A stretch of DNA of 64,000 nt from Aulostomus chinensis (GCA_037954235.1 JBBMOA010000001.1:11485980-11549979); one strand, 5' to 3'. Numbered from the stretch's first letter, positions 1 through 15,724 are shown. Program-made: numbers and translations. Notes: generated by a model not told the origin, from the letters alone.

Positions 1-1057
1 GCATCATTTTGACATCATTAGCAATTCTTCTGACATCACTGTCGCATTATTTTGAGGTTCGTAGCAACTCTTAGTACATTACTGTCAGCATCACTTTGAG
101 TTTTTTAGCAACTATCACGACATTAGTGTTCGCATCATTTTGAGTTAATGAGCAATTCTCACGACATCACTGTAGCATCATTTTGAGTTCATTAGCAATT
201 CTTACGACATCACTGTCGCATCATTTTGAGATCATTAGCAATTCTTCCGACATCACTGTCGCATTATATTGAGGTTCGTAGCAACTGTTCCTACATGACT
301 GTCAGCATCACTTTGAGGTTATTCGAAACACTTACTACATTACTGTAAGCATCACTGAGTTGATTAGCAACTATCACTACATTACTGTTAGCATCATTTT
401 GAGATCATTAGCAATTCTTCCGACATCACTGTCGCAATATTTTGAGGTTCGTAGCAACTTTTACTCCATTACTGTCGCATTATTTTGAGTTTCGTAGCAA
501 CTCTTACTAAATGACTGTCAGCATCACTTTGAGGTTGTTCGAAACTCTTACTACATTACTGTAAGCATCACTGAGTTTCTTAGCAACTATCACTACATTA
601 CTGTTCGCATCATCTTGAGTTCATTAGCAATTCTTCCGACATCACTGTTGCAATATTTTGAGGTTCGTAGCAACTTTGACTACATTACTGTCAGCATCAC
701 TTTGAGGTTATTAGAAAGTTTCACTCCATTGTTGTTAGCTCTATTTTGAGTTGTTGAGCAATTCTCACGACATCACTGTAGCATTAAATTGAGTTCATGA
801 GCAATTCTTACTAAATGACTGACAGCATCACTTTTAGGTTGTTCGAAACACTTACTACATTACTTTAAGCATCACTGAGTTTCTGAGCAACTATCACTAC
901 ATTACTGTTAGCATCATCTTGAGTTCATTAGCAATTCTTCCGACATCACTGTCGCAATATTTTGACGTTCGTAGCAACTTTTACTACATTACTGTCGCAA
1001 TATTTTGACGTTCGTAGCAACTTTGACTACATTACTGTCGCATTATTTTGAGGTTCG

Positions 1058-3447
1058 GAGCAACTCTTACTTCATGACTGTCAGTATCACTTTGAGGTTA
1101 TTCGAAACGTTCACTCCATTACTGTTAGCATCATTTTGAATTCATTAGCAATTCTTACTAAATCACTGTCGCATCATTTTGAGATCATTAGCAATTCTTC
1201 TGACATCACTGTCACATTATTTTGAGGTTCGTAGCAACTCTTACTACATTATTGTTGGATTATTTTAAGGTTCGTAGCAACTCTTACTACATGACTGTCA
1301 GCATCATTTTGAGTTTATTAGCAACTATCACTACATTACTGTTAGCATCATCTTGAGTTCATTCGCAATTCTTCCGACATCACTGTCGCAATATTTTGAG
1401 GTTCGTAGCAACTTTTACTACATTACTGTCGCATTATTTTGAGGTTCGTAGCAACTCTTACTACATGACTGTCAGCATCACGTTGAGGTTATTCGAAACG
1501 TTCACTCCATTACTGTTAGCATTATTTTGAGTTCATTAGCAATTCTTACTAAATCACTGTCGCATCATTTTGAGATCATTAGCAATTCTTCCGACATCAC
1601 TGTAGCATTATTTTGAGGATCGTAGCAACTCTTACTACATGACTGTCAGCATCACTTTGAGGTTGTTCGAAACTCTTACTACATTACTGTAAGCCTCACT
1701 GACTTGATTAGCAACTACCACTACATTACTGTTAGAATCATCTTGAGTTCATTAGCAATTCTTCCGACATCACTGTCGCAATATTTTGAGGTTCGTAGCA
1801 ACGTTTACTACATTACTGTCGCATTATTTTGAGGTTCTTAGCAACACTTACTACATGACTGTCAGCATCACTTTGAGGTTGTTCGAAAGTCTTACTACAT
1901 TACTGTAAGCATCACTGAGTTTCTTAGCAACTATCACTACATTACTGTTAGCATCATCTTGAGTTCATTGGCAATTCTTCCGACATCACTGTCGCAATAT
2001 ATTTTTAGGTTCGTAGGAACTTTTACTACATTACTGTCGCATTATTTTGAGGTTCGTAGCAACACTTACTACATGACTGTCAGCATCACTTTGAGGTTAT
2101 TCGAAAGTTTCACTTCATTACTGTTAGCATCATCTTGAGTTAGATAGCAATTCTTCCGACATCACTGTCGCAATATTTTGAGGTTCGTAGCAACTTTTAC
2201 TACATTACTGTCGCATTATTTTGAGATTCGTAGCAACTCTTAGTACATGACTGTCAGCATCACTTTGAGGTTTTTCGAAACGTTCACTCCATTACTGTTA
2301 GCATCATTTTGAGATCATTACCAATTCTTCTGAACTCACAGTCGCATCATTTTGAGATCTTTAGCAATTCTTCTGACATCACTGTCGCATTATTTTGACG
2401 TTCGTAGCAACTCTTAGTACAAGACTGTCAGCATCACTTTGAGGTTATTCGAAACGTTCACTTCATTACTGTTAGCATCATTTTGAGATCATTAGCAATT
2501 CCTCTGACATCACTGTCGCAATATTTTGAGGTTCGTAGCAACTCTTACTACATTACTGTTGCATTATTTTAAGGTTCGTAGCAACTCTTACTACATTACT
2601 GTCAGCATCACTTTGAGTTTATTAGCAACTATCACTTCATTACTGTTAGCATCTTTTTGAGTTGTTGAGCAATTCTCACGACATCACTGTAGCAGTAAAT
2701 TGAGTTCATTAGCAACTCTTACTAAATGACTGTCAGCATCACTTTGAGGTTGTTCGAAACTCTTACTACATTACTGTAAGCATCACTGAGTTTCTTAGCA
2801 ACTATCACTACATTACTGTTAGCATCATTTTGAGTTTATTAGCAATTCTTCCGACATCACTGTCCCATTATTTTGAGGATCGTAGCAACTCTTACTACAT
2901 GACTGTCAGCATCACTTTGAGGTTGTTCGAAACTCTTACTACATTACTGTAAGCCTCACTGACTTGATTAGCAACTACCACTACATTACTGTTAGAATCA
3001 TCTTGAGTTCATTAGCAATTCTTCCGACATCACTGTCGCAATATTTTGAGGTTCGTAGCAACGTTTACTACATTACTGTCGCATTATTTTGAGGTTCTTA
3101 GCAACTCTTAGTACATGACTGTCAGCATCACTTTGAGGTTGTTCGAAAGTCTTACTACATTACTGTAAGCATCACTGAGTTTCTTAGCAACTATCACTAC
3201 ATTACTGTTAGCATCATCTTGAGTTCATTGGCAATTCTTCCGACATCACTGTCGCAATATATTTTTAGGTTCGTAGGAACTTTTACTACATTACTGTCGC
3301 ATTATTTTGAGGTTCGTAGCAACACTTACTACATGACTGTCAGCATCACTTTGAGGTTATTCGAAAGTTTCACTTCATTACTGTTAGCATCATCTTGAGT
3401 TCAATAGCAATTCTTCCGACATCACTGTCGCAATATTTTGAGGTTCG
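1058..3447 (+). repeat. 2,390-bp satellite segmental duplication, copy 1
   Basis: This block of about 55 monomers recurs immediately downstream with a constant offset of 2,390 bp. Rare variants such as ATTGTTGGATTATTTT (1251 and 3641), AAGCCTCACTGACTTG and GTTAGATAGC recur at the same offset. The copies differ at the left edge (TTCGGAG against TTCGTAG at 1058/3448). In the lines compared by eye I found no internal difference, so the duplication is recent or has been homogenised. Confidence 0.9.
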
Positions 3448-5837
3448 TAGCAACTCTTACTTCATGACTGTCAGTATCACTTTGAGGTTATTCGAAACGT
3501 TCACTCCATTACTGTTAGCATCATTTTGAATTCATTAGCAATTCTTACTAAATCACTGTCGCATCATTTTGAGATCATTAGCAATTCTTCTGACATCACT
3601 GTCACATTATTTTGAGGTTCGTAGCAACTCTTACTACATTATTGTTGGATTATTTTAAGGTTCGTAGCAACTCTTACTACATGACTGTCAGCATCATTTT
3701 GAGTTTATTAGCAACTATCACTACATTACTGTTAGCATCATCTTGAGTTCATTCGCAATTCTTCCGACATCACTGTCGCAATATTTTGAGGTTCGTAGCA
3801 ACTTTTACTACATTACTGTCGCATTATTTTGAGGTTCGTAGCAACTCTTACTACATGACTGTCAGCATCACGTTGAGGTTATTCGAAACGTTCACTCCAT
3901 TACTGTTAGCATTATTTTGAGTTCATTAGCAATTCTTACTAAATCACTGTCGCATCATTTTGAGATCATTAGCAATTCTTCCGACATCACTGTAGCATTA
4001 TTTTGAGGATCGTAGCAACTCTTACTACATGACTGTCAGCATCACTTTGAGGTTGTTCGAAACTCTTACTACATTACTGTAAGCCTCACTGACTTGATTA
4101 GCAACTACCACTACATTACTGTTAGAATCATCTTGAGTTCATTAGCAATTCTTCCGACATCACTGTCGCAATATTTTGAGGTTCGTAGCAACGTTTACTA
4201 CATTACTGTCGCATTATTTTGAGGTTCTTAGCAACACTTACTACATGACTGTCAGCATCACTTTGAGGTTGTTCGAAAGTCTTACTACATTACTGTAAGC
4301 ATCACTGAGTTTCTTAGCAACTATCACTACATTACTGTTAGCATCATCTTGAGTTCATTGGCAATTCTTCCGACATCACTGTCGCAATATATTTTTAGGT
4401 TCGTAGGAACTTTTACTACATTACTGTCGCATTATTTTGAGGTTCGTAGCAACACTTACTACATGACTGTCAGCATCACTTTGAGGTTATTCGAAAGTTT
4501 CACTTCATTACTGTTAGCATCATCTTGAGTTAGATAGCAATTCTTCCGACATCACTGTCGCAATATTTTGAGGTTCGTAGCAACTTTTACTACATTACTG
4601 TCGCATTATTTTGAGATTCGTAGCAACTCTTAGTACATGACTGTCAGCATCACTTTGAGGTTTTTCGAAACGTTCACTCCATTACTGTTAGCATCATTTT
4701 GAGATCATTACCAATTCTTCTGAACTCACAGTCGCATCATTTTGAGATCTTTAGCAATTCTTCTGACATCACTGTCGCATTATTTTGACGTTCGTAGCAA
4801 CTCTTAGTACAAGACTGTCAGCATCACTTTGAGGTTATTCGAAACGTTCACTTCATTACTGTTAGCATCATTTTGAGATCATTAGCAATTCCTCTGACAT
4901 CACTGTCGCAATATTTTGAGGTTCGTAGCAACTCTTACTACATTACTGTTGCATTATTTTAAGGTTCGTAGCAACTCTTACTACATTACTGTCAGCATCA
5001 CTTTGAGTTTATTAGCAACTATCACTTCATTACTGTTAGCATCTTTTTGAGTTGTTGAGCAATTCTCACGACATCACTGTAGCAGTAAATTGAGTTCATT
5101 AGCAACTCTTACTAAATGACTGTCAGCATCACTTTGAGGTTGTTCGAAACTCTTACTACATTACTGTAAGCATCACTGAGTTTCTTAGCAACTATCACTA
5201 CATTACTGTTAGCATCATTTTGAGTTTATTAGCAATTCTTCCGACATCACTGTCCCATTATTTTGAGGATCGTAGCAACTCTTACTACATGACTGTCAGC
5301 ATCACTTTGAGGTTGTTCGAAACTCTTACTACATTACTGTAAGCCTCACTGACTTGATTAGCAACTACCACTACATTACTGTTAGAATCATCTTGAGTTC
5401 ATTAGCAATTCTTCCGACATCACTGTCGCAATATTTTGAGGTTCGTAGCAACGTTTACTACATTACTGTCGCATTATTTTGAGGTTCTTAGCAACTCTTA
5501 GTACATGACTGTCAGCATCACTTTGAGGTTGTTCGAAAGTCTTACTACATTACTGTAAGCATCACTGAGTTTCTTAGCAACTATCACTACATTACTGTTA
5601 GCATCATCTTGAGTTCATTGGCAATTCTTCCGACATCACTGTCGCAATATATTTTTAGGTTCGTAGGAACTTTTACTACATTACTGTCGCATTATTTTGA
5701 GGTTCGTAGCAACACTTACTACATGACTGTCAGCATCACTTTGAGGTTATTCGAAAGTTTCACTTCATTACTGTTAGCATCATCTTGAGTTCAATAGCAA
5801 TTCTTCCGACATCACTGTCGCAATATTTTGAGGTTCG
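3448..5837 (+). repeat. 2,390-bp satellite segmental duplication, copy 2
   Basis: Second copy of the preceding block. Similarity is lost near 5851, where the next monomer reads TACATTATTG instead of TTCATGACTG. A nested duplication of about 575 bp with a 1,260-bp offset (1615-2192 and 2875-3452) occurs in both copies (again at about 4005-4582 and 5265-5842), so that segment is present four times. Confidence 0.9.
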
Positions 5838-8800
5838 TAGCAACTCTTACTACATTATTGTTGCAGTATTTTAAGGTTCCTAGCAACGCTTACCACATTA
5901 CTGTCAGCATCACTTTGAGTTTTTTAGCAACTATCACTACATTACTGTTCGCATCATTTTGAGTTGTTGAGCAATTGTCACGACATAACTGTAGCATTGA
6001 ACTGAGTTCATTAGCAACTCTTACTAAATGACTGTCAGCATCACTTTGAGGTTGTTCGAAACTCTTACTACATTACAGTAAGCATCACTGAGTTTCTTAG
6101 CAACTATCACTACATGACTGTTAGCATCATCTTGAGTTCATTAGCAATTCTTCCGACATCTCTGTCACAATATTTTGAGGTTCGTAGCAAATTTTACTAC
6201 ATTACTATCGCATTATTTTGAGGTTTGTAGCAACACTTACTACATGACTGTAAGCATCACTTTGAGGTTATTCGAAACACTTACTACATTACTGTAAGCA
6301 TCACTGAGTTGTTTAGCAACTATCACTACCTTACTGTTAGCATCATTTTGAGTTCATTAGCATTTCTTCCGACATCACTGTCGCAATATTTTGAGGTTCG
6401 TAGCAACTCTTACTACATTACTGTGAGCATCACTGAGTTTCTTAGCAACTATCACTACATTACTGTTAGCATAATTTTAAGTTCATTAGCAATTCTTACT
6501 ACATCACTATCACATCATTTTGAGATCATTAGCAGTTCTTCCGACATCACTGTCGCAATATTTTGAGGTTCGTAGCAACTCTTACTACATTACTGTTGCT
6601 TTATTTAAAGGTTCATAGCAACTCTTACTACATTACTGTCAGCATTACTTTGAGTTTATTAGCAACTATCACTACATTACTGTTAGCATCATTTTGAGTT
6701 TATGAGCAATTCTCACGACATCACTGTAGCATTGAATTGAGTTCATTAGCAACTCTTACTACATTACTGTCAGCATCACTTTGAGGTTGTTCGAAACTCT
6801 TACTACATTACTGTAAGCATCACTGACTTGATTAGCAACTATCACTACATTACTGTTAGCATAATCTTGAGTTCATTTGCAATTCTTCCGACATCACTGT
6901 CGCAATATTTTGAGGTTCGTAGCAACTCTTACTACATTATTGTTGCATTATTTTAAGGTTCGTAGCAACTCTTACTACATTACTGTAAGCATCACTGAGT
7001 TTCTTAGCAACTATCACTAAATTACTGTTTGCATCATTTTGAGTTTATTAGCAATTCTTCCGACATCACTGTCACATTATTTTGAGGTTCGTAGCAACTC
7101 TTACTACATTACTTTCAGCATCACTTTGAGTTTTTTTGCAACTATCACTACATTACTGTTTGCATCACTTTGAGTTCATCAGCAATTCTCACAACATCAC
7201 TGTAGCATTGAATTGAGTTCATTAGCAACTCTTACTAAATGACTGTCAGCATCACTTTGAGGTTGTTCGAAACTCTTACTACATTACTGTAAGCATCACT
7301 GAGTTTCTTAGCAACTATCACTACATTACTGTTAGCATCATCTTGAGTTCATTAGCAATTCTTCCGACATCACTGTCGCATCATTTTGAGTTCATTAGCA
7401 ATTCTTCCGACATCACTGTCGCATCATTTTGAGATCATTAGCAATTCTTCTGACATCACTGTAGCATTATTTTGAGGTTCGTAGCAACTCTTACTACATT
7501 ACTGCCAGCATCACTTTGAGTTTATTAGCAACTATCACTACATTACTGTTTGCATCATTTTGAGTTTATCAGCAATTCTCACAACATCACTGTTTGCGTC
7601 ATTTTGAGTTTATCAGCAATTCTCACGACATCACTGTAGCATTGAATTGAGTTCATTAGCAACTCTTACTAAATGACTGTCAGCATCACTTTGAGGTTGT
7701 TCGAAACTCTTACTACATTACTGTAAGCATCACTGAGTTTATTAGCAACTATCACTACATTACTGTTAGCATCATTTTAAGTTCATTAGCAATTCTTCCT
7801 ACATCACTGTCGCAATATTTTGAGGTTCGTAGCAACTTTTACTACATTACTGTCGCATTATTTTGAGGTTCGTAGCAACTCTTACTAAATGACTGTCAGC
7901 ATCACTTTGAGGTTATTCGAAACGTTCACTCCATTACTGTTAGCATCATTTTGAGTTCATTAGCAATTCTTACTAAATCACTGTCGCATCATTTTGAGAT
8001 CATTAGCAATTCTTCTAACATCACTGTCACATTATTTTGAGGTTCGTAGCAACTCTTACTACATTATTGTTGGATTATTTTAAGGTTCGTAGCAACTCTT
8101 ACTACATTTCTGTCAGCATCACTTTGAGTTTATTAGCAACTATCACTACATTACTGTTTGCATCATTTTGAGTTTATCAGCAATTCTCACGACATCACTG
8201 TAGCATTGAATTGAGTTCATTAGCAACTCTTACTAAATGACTGTCAGCATCACTTTGAGGTTGTTCGAAACTCTTACTACATTACTGTAAGCATCACTGA
8301 GTTTATTAGCAACTATCACTACATCACTGTCGCATCATTTTGAGGTTCGTAGCAACTCTTACTATATTACTGTCAGCATTACTGACTTGATTAGCAACTA
8401 TCACTACATTACTGTTAGCATCATTTTGAGTTCATTAGCAATTCTTCCGACATCACTGTCGGAATATTTTGAGGTTCGTAACAACTCTTACTAAATTATT
8501 GTTGCATTATTTTAAGGTTCGTAGCAACTCTTACTACATTACTGTCAGCATCACTGAGTTGATTAGCAACTATCACTACATTACTGTTAGCATCATTTTA
8601 AGTTCATTAGCAATTCTTCCGACATCACTGTCGCAATATTTTGAGGTTCGTAGCATCTTTTACTACATTACTGTCGCATTATGTTGAGGTTTGTAGCAAC
8701 TCTTCCTACATGACTGTCACCATCACTTTTGAGGTTATCCGAAACACTTACTACATTACTGTAAGCATCACTGACTTGATTAGCAACTTTCACTACATTA

Positions 8801-11800
8801 CTGTTAGCATCATTTTGAGTTCATGAGCAATTCTTACTACATCACTGTCGCATCATTTTAAGATCTTTAGCAATTCTTCTGACATCACTGTCGCATTATT
8901 TTGAGGTTCGTAGCAACTCTTACTACATGACTGTCAGCATCACTTTGAGGTTGTTCGAAACACTTACTACATTCCTGTAAGCATCACTGACTTGATTAGC
9001 AACTATCACTACATTACTGTTAGCATCATTTTGAGTTCATTAGCAATTCTTCCGACATCACTGTCGCAATATTTTGAGGTTCGGAGCAACTTTTACTACA
9101 TTACTGTCGCATTATTATGAGGTTCGTAGCAACTCTTACTACATGACTGTCAGCATCACTTTGAGATTATTCGAAACGTTCACTCCATTACTGTTAGCAT
9201 CATTTTGAGTTCATTAGCAATTCTTACTAAATCACTGTCGCATCATTTTGAGATCATTAGCAATTCTTCTGACATCACTGTCACATTATTTTGAGGTTCG
9301 TAGCAACTCTTACTACATTACTGTCAGCATCACTTTGAGGTTATTCGAAACGTTCACTCAATTACTGTTAGCATCATTTTGAGTTCATTAGCAATTCTTA
9401 CTATATCACTGTCGCATCATTTTGAGATCATTAGCAATTCTTCTGACATCGATGTCACATTATTTTGAGGTTTGTAGCAACTCTTACTAAATTATTGTTG
9501 CATTATTTTAAGGTTCGTAGCAACTCTTACTACATTACTTTCAGCATCACTGAGTTGATTAGCAACTATCACTACATTACTGTTAGCATCATTTTAAGTT
9601 CATTAGCAATTCTTCCGACATCACTGTCGCAATATTTTGAGGTTCGTAGCATCTTTTACTACATTACTGTCGCATTATGTTGAGGTTCGTAGCAACTCTT
9701 CCTACATGACTGTCACCATCACTTTTGAGGTTATCCGAAACACTTACTAAATTACTGTAAGCATCACTGACTTGATTAGCAACTTTCACTACATTACTGT
9801 TAGCATCATTTTGAGTTCATGAGCAATTCTTACTACATCACTGTCGCATTATTTTAAGATCTTTAGCAATTCTTCTGACATCACTGTCGCATTATTTTGA
9901 GGTTCGTAGCAACTCTTACTACATTATTGTTGCATTATTTTAAGGTTCGTAGCAACTCTTACTACATTACTGTCAGCATCACTTTGATTTTTATAGCAAC
10001 TATCACTACATTACTGTTAGCATCATTTTGAGTTCATGAGCAATTGTCACGACATCACTGTAGCATTGAATTGAGTTCATTAGCAACTCTTACTAAATGA
10101 CTGTCAGCATCACTTTGAGGTTGTTCGAAACTCTTACTACATTACTGTAAGCATCACTGAGTTTATTAGCAACTATCACTACATTACTGTTAGCATCATT
10201 TTAAGTTCATTAGCAATTCTTCCTACGTCACTGTCGCAATATTTTGAGGTTCGTAGCAACTTTTACGACATTACTTTCGCATTATTTTGAGGTTCGTAGC
10301 AACTCTTACTACATTACTGTCAGCATCACTTTGAGGTTATTCGAAACGCTTACTACATTACTGTAAGCATGACTGAGTTGATTAGCAACTATCACTACAT
10401 TACTGTTATCATCATTTTGAGTTCATTAGCAATTCTTCCGACATCACTGTCGCAATATTTTGAGGTTCGTAGCAACTTTTACTACATTACTTTCGCATTA
10501 TTTTGAGGTTCGTAGCAACTCTTAGTACATGACTTTCAGCATCACTTTGAGATTATTCGAAATGTTCACTCCATTACTGTTAGCATCATTTTGAGTTCAT
10601 TAGCAATTCTTACTAAATCACTGTCGCATCATTTTGAGATCATTAGCAATTCTTCTGACATCACTGTCACATTATTTTGAGGTTCATAGCAACTCTTACT
10701 ACATTACTGTCAGCATTACTGACTTGATTAGCAACTATCACTACATTACTGTTAGCATCATTTTGAGTTCATTAGCAATTCTTTCAACATCACTGTCGGA
10801 ATATTTTGAGGTTCGTAGCAAGTCTTACTACATAATTGTTGCATTATTTTAAGGTTCGTAGCGACTCTTACTACATTACTGTCAGCATCACTTTGAGTTT
10901 TTTAGCAACTATCACTACATTACTGTTAGCATCATTTTGAGTTTATTAGCAATTCTTCCGACATCACTGTCGCATTATTTTGAGTTTCGTAGCAACTCTT
11001 ACTACATGACTGTCAGCATCACTTTGAGGTTATTCGAAACGTTCACTCCATTACTGTTAGCATCATTTTGAGTTCATTAGCAATTCTTACTAAATCACTG
11101 TCGCATCATTTTGAGATCATTAGCAATTCTTCTGACATCACTGTCACATTATTTTGAGGTTCGTAGCAACTCTTACTACATTATTGTTTCATTATTTTAA
11201 GGTTCGTAGCAACTCTTACTACATTACTTTCAGCATCACTTTGAGTTTATTAGCAACTATCAATACATTACTGTTTGCATCATTTTGAGTTTATCAGCAA
11301 TTCTCACGACATCACTGTAGCATTGAATTGAGTTCATTTGCAACTCTTACTAAATGACTGTCAGCATCACTTTGAGGTTGTTCGAAACTCTTACTACATT
11401 ACTGAAAGCATCACTGAGTTTCTTAGCAAGTATCACTACATTACTGTTAGCATCATCTTGAGTTCATTAGCAATTCTTCCGACATCACTGTCGCAATATT
11501 TTGAGGTTCGTAGCAACTCTTACTACATAATTGTTGCATTATTTTAAGGTTCATAGCAACTCTTACTACATGACTGTCAGCATCACTTTGAGTTTTTTTA
11601 GCAACTATCACTACATTACTGTTAGCATCATTTTGAGTTTATTAGCAATTCTTCCGACATCACTGTCGCATTATTTTGAGATTCGTAGCAACTCTTACTA
11701 CATGACTGTCAGCATCACTTTGAGGTTGTTCGAAACTCTTACTACATTACTGTAAGCATCACTGACTTGATTAGCAACTACCACTACATTACTTTTAGCA

Positions 11801-14800
11801 TCATCTTGAGTTCATTTGCAATTCTTCCGACATCACTGTCGCAATATTTTGAGGTTCGTAGCAACTTTTACTACATTACTTTCGCATTATTTTGAGGTTC
11901 GTAGCAACTTTTACTACATTACTGTCAGCATCACTTTGAGGTTATTCGAAAGTTTCACTCCATTACTGTTAGCATAATTTTGAGTTCATTAGCAATTCTT
12001 ACTACATCACTGTTGCATCAATTTGAGATCATTAGCAATTCTTCTGACATCACTGTCACATTATTTTGAGGTTCGTAGCAACTCTTAGTACATGACTGTC
12101 AGCATCACTTTGAGGTTATTCAAAACACTTACTACATTACTGTAAGCATCACTGAGTTTCTTAGCAACTATCACTACATTACTGTTAGCATCATTTTAAG
12201 TTCATTAGCAATTCTTCCGACATCACTGTCGCAATATTTTGAGGTTAGTAGCAACTTTTACTACATTACTGTCACAATATTTTGAGGTTTGAAGCAACTC
12301 TTACTACATGACTGTCAGCATCACTATAAGTTATTCGAAAGTTTCACTCCATTACTGTTAGCATCATCTTGAGTTCATTAGCAATTCTTCCGACATCACT
12401 GTCGCAATATTTTGAGGTTAGAAGCAACTTTTACTACATTACTGTCACAATATTTTGAGGTTTGAAGCAACTCTTACTACATGACTGTCAGCATCACTTT
12501 GAAGTTATTCGAAAGTTTCACTCCATTACTGTTAGCATCATCTTGAGTTCATTAGCAATTCTTCCGACATCACTGTCGCAATATTTTGAGGTTCGTAGCA
12601 ACTTTTACTACATTACTGTCGCATTATTTTGAGATTCGTAGCAACTCTTAGTACATGACTCTCAGCATGACTTTGAGGTTATTTGAAAGTTTCACTCCAT
12701 TACTGTTAGCATCATTTTGAGTTCATTACCAATTCTTCTGAACTCACTGTCGCATCAATTTGAGATCTTTAGCAATTCTTCCAACATCACTGTCGCATTA
12801 TTTTGAGGTTCGTAGCAACTCTTAGTACAAGACTGTCAGCATCACTTTGAGGTTATTCGAAACGTTCACTCCATTACTGTTAGCATCATTTTGAGTTCAT
12901 TAGCAATTCTTACTAAATCACTGTCGCATCATTTTGAGATCATTAGCAATTCATCTGATATCACTGTCACATTATTTTGAGGTTCGTAGCAACTCTTACT
13001 ACATTATTGTTTCATTATTTTAAGGTTCGTAGCAACTCTTACTACTTTACTTTCAGCATCATTTTGAGTTTATTAGCAACTATCACTACATTACTGTTTG
13101 CATCATTTAGAGTTTATCAGCAATTCTCACGACATCACTGTAGCATTGAATTGAGTTCATTAGCAACTCTTACTAAATGACTGTCAGCATCACTTTGAGG
13201 TTGTTCAAAACTCTTACTACATTACTGTAAGCATCACTGAGTTTCTTAGCAAGTATCACTACATTACTGTTAGCATCATCTTGAGTTCATTAGCAATTCT
13301 TACGACATCACTGTCGCAATATTTTGAGGTTCGTAGCAACATTTACTACATTACTGTTGCATTATTTTGAGGTTCGTAGCAACTCTTACGACATGACTTT
13401 CAGCATCACTTTGAGGTTATTCGAAAGTTTCACTCCATTACTGTTAGCATCATTTTGAGTTGTTGAGCAATTCTCACGACATCACTGTAGCATTGAACTG
13501 AGTTCATTAGCAACTCTGACTAAATGACTGTAAACATCACTTTGAGGTTGTTCGAAACTCTGACTACATTACTTTAAGCATCACTGAGTTTCTAAGCAAC
13601 TATCACTACATTACTGTTAGCATCATCTTGAGTTCATTAGCAATCCTTCCGACATCACTGTCGCAATATTTTGAGGTTCGTAGCAACTTTTACTACATTA
13701 CTGTCGCATTATTTTGAGGTTCGTAGCAACACTTACTGCATGACTGTCAGCATCACTTTGAGGTTATTCGAAACACTTACTACATTACTGTAAGCATGAC
13801 TGAGTTGATTAGCAACTATCACTACATTACTGTTAGCATCATTTTGAGTTCATTAGCAATTCTTCCGACATCACTGTCGCAATATTTTGAGGTTCGTAGC
13901 AACTTTTACTACATTACTGTCAGCATCACTTTGAGGTTATTCGAAACACTTACTACATTACTGTAAGCATCACTGACTTGATTAGCAACTATCACTACAT
14001 TACTGTTAGCATCATTTTTAGTTCATTAGCAATTCTTCCGACATCACTGTCGCAATATTTTGAGGTTCGTAGCAACTTTTACTACATTACTGTCGCATTA
14101 TTTTGAGGTTCGTAGCAACTCTTAGTACATGGCTGTCAGCATCACTTTGAGGTTATTCGAAACCTTCACTCCATTACTGTGAGCATCATTTTGAGTTCAT
14201 TAGCAATTCTTACTAAATCACTGTCGCATCATTTTGAGATCATTAGCAATTCTTCTGACATCACTATCACATTATTTTGAGGTTCGTAGCAACTCTTACT
14301 ACATGACTGTCAGCATCACTTTGAGGTTATTCGAAACGTTCACTCCATTACTGTTAGCATCATTTTGAGTTCATTAGCAATTCTTACTAAATCACTGTCG
14401 CATCATTTTGAGATCATGAGCAATTCTTCTGACATCACTGTCACATTATTTTGAGGTTCCTAGCAACTCTTACTACATTATTTTTGCATTATTTTAAGGT
14501 TCGTAGCAACTCTTACTACATTACTGTCAGCATCACTTTGAGTTTATTAGCAACTATCACTACATTACTGTTAGCATCATTTTGAGTTCATTAGCAATTC
14601 TTCCGACATCACTGTAGCATTGAATTGAGTTAATTAGCAACTCTTACTAAATGACTGTCAGCATCACTTTGAGGTTGTTCGAAACTCTTACTACATTACT
14701 GTATGCATCACTGAGTTTCTTAGCTACTCTCACTACATTACTGTTAGCATCATTTTGAGTTCATTAGCAATTCTTCTGACATCACTGTCCCATTATTTTG

Positions 14801-15724
14801 AGGTTCGTAGCAACTTTTACTACATGACAGTCAGCATCACTTTGAGGTTGTTTGAAACTCTTACTACATTACTGTAAGCATCACTGAGTTTCTTAGCAAC
14901 TATCACTTCATGACTGTTAGCATCATCTTGAGTTCATTAGCAATTCTTCCGACATCACTGTCGTATTTATTTTGAGGTTCGTAGCAACTTTAACTACTTT
15001 ACTGTCGCATTATTTTGAGGTTCGTAGCAACACTTACTACATGACTGTCAGCATCACTTTGAGGTTATTCGAAACGTTCACTCCATTACTGTTAGCATCA
15101 TTTTGAGTTCATTAGCAATTCTGACTAAATCACTGTCTCATCATTTTGAGATCATTAGCAATTCTTCTGACATCACTGTCACATTATTTTGAGGTTCGTA
15201 GCGACTCTTACTACATTATTGTTGCATTATTTTAAGGTTCGTAGCAACTCTTACTACATTACTGTAAGCATCACTGAGTTTATTACCAACTATCACTACA
15301 TTACTGTTAGCATCATTTTGAGTTCATTAGCAATTCTTCCGACATCACTGTATCATTATTTTGTGGTTAGTAGCAACTCTTACTACATGACTGTCAGCAT
15401 CACTTTGAGGTTGTTCGAAACACTTTCTACATTACATTTAGCATCTTTTTTAGTTCATTAGCAATTCTTATGACATCACTGTCACATCATTTTGAGATCA
15501 TTAGGTATTCTTCCGACATCACTGTAGCAATATTTTGAGGTTCGTAGCAACTTTTACTACATCACTGTCGCATTATTTTGAGGTTAGTAGCAACTCTTAC
15601 TACATGACTGTCAGCATCACTTTGAGTTTATTAGCAACTATCACTACATTACTGTTAGCATCATTTTGAGTTCATTAGCAATTTTTACAACATCATTGTA
15701 GCATTATTTTGAGGTTTTGAGGTA

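Larger units (their letters stand above)
1..15724 (+). repeat. 43-bp satellite array, forward orientation
   Basis: Uninterrupted tandem array of a 42-44 bp AT-rich monomer, beginning outside the window. Each monomer starts GCATCA, GCATTA or GCAATA, has a core TGAGGTTCGTAGCAACTC or TGAGTTCATTAGCAATTC, and ends ACATTACTGT or ACATCACTGT. At least five monomer types alternate in a preferred order: GCATCACTTTGAGG, then GCATCACTGAGT (2 bp shorter), GCATCATCTTGAG, GCAATATTTTGAGG and GCATTATTTTGAGG, giving a higher-order unit near 216 bp. I see no transposon or gene inside. The short ORFs that cross it are periodic repeat translations. The array ends within the sequence GAGGTTTTGAGGTA, next to a LINE tail. 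Confidence 0.97.

Noticed and set aside
6309..15461. Many short ORFs of 60-90 codons with similar peptides (ITVSIILSSLAILPTSLS) in the forward array
   Set aside because: The peptides are periodic translations of a 43-bp repeat. Three monomers equal 43 codons, so frames reopen regularly, and the same peptides appear in every array. There is no coding signal.
1..15724. CRISPR-like array (repeats of regular length)
   Set aside because: There are no unique spacers between constant repeats. The whole 43-bp unit is repeated and diverges gradually, and the context is vertebrate.
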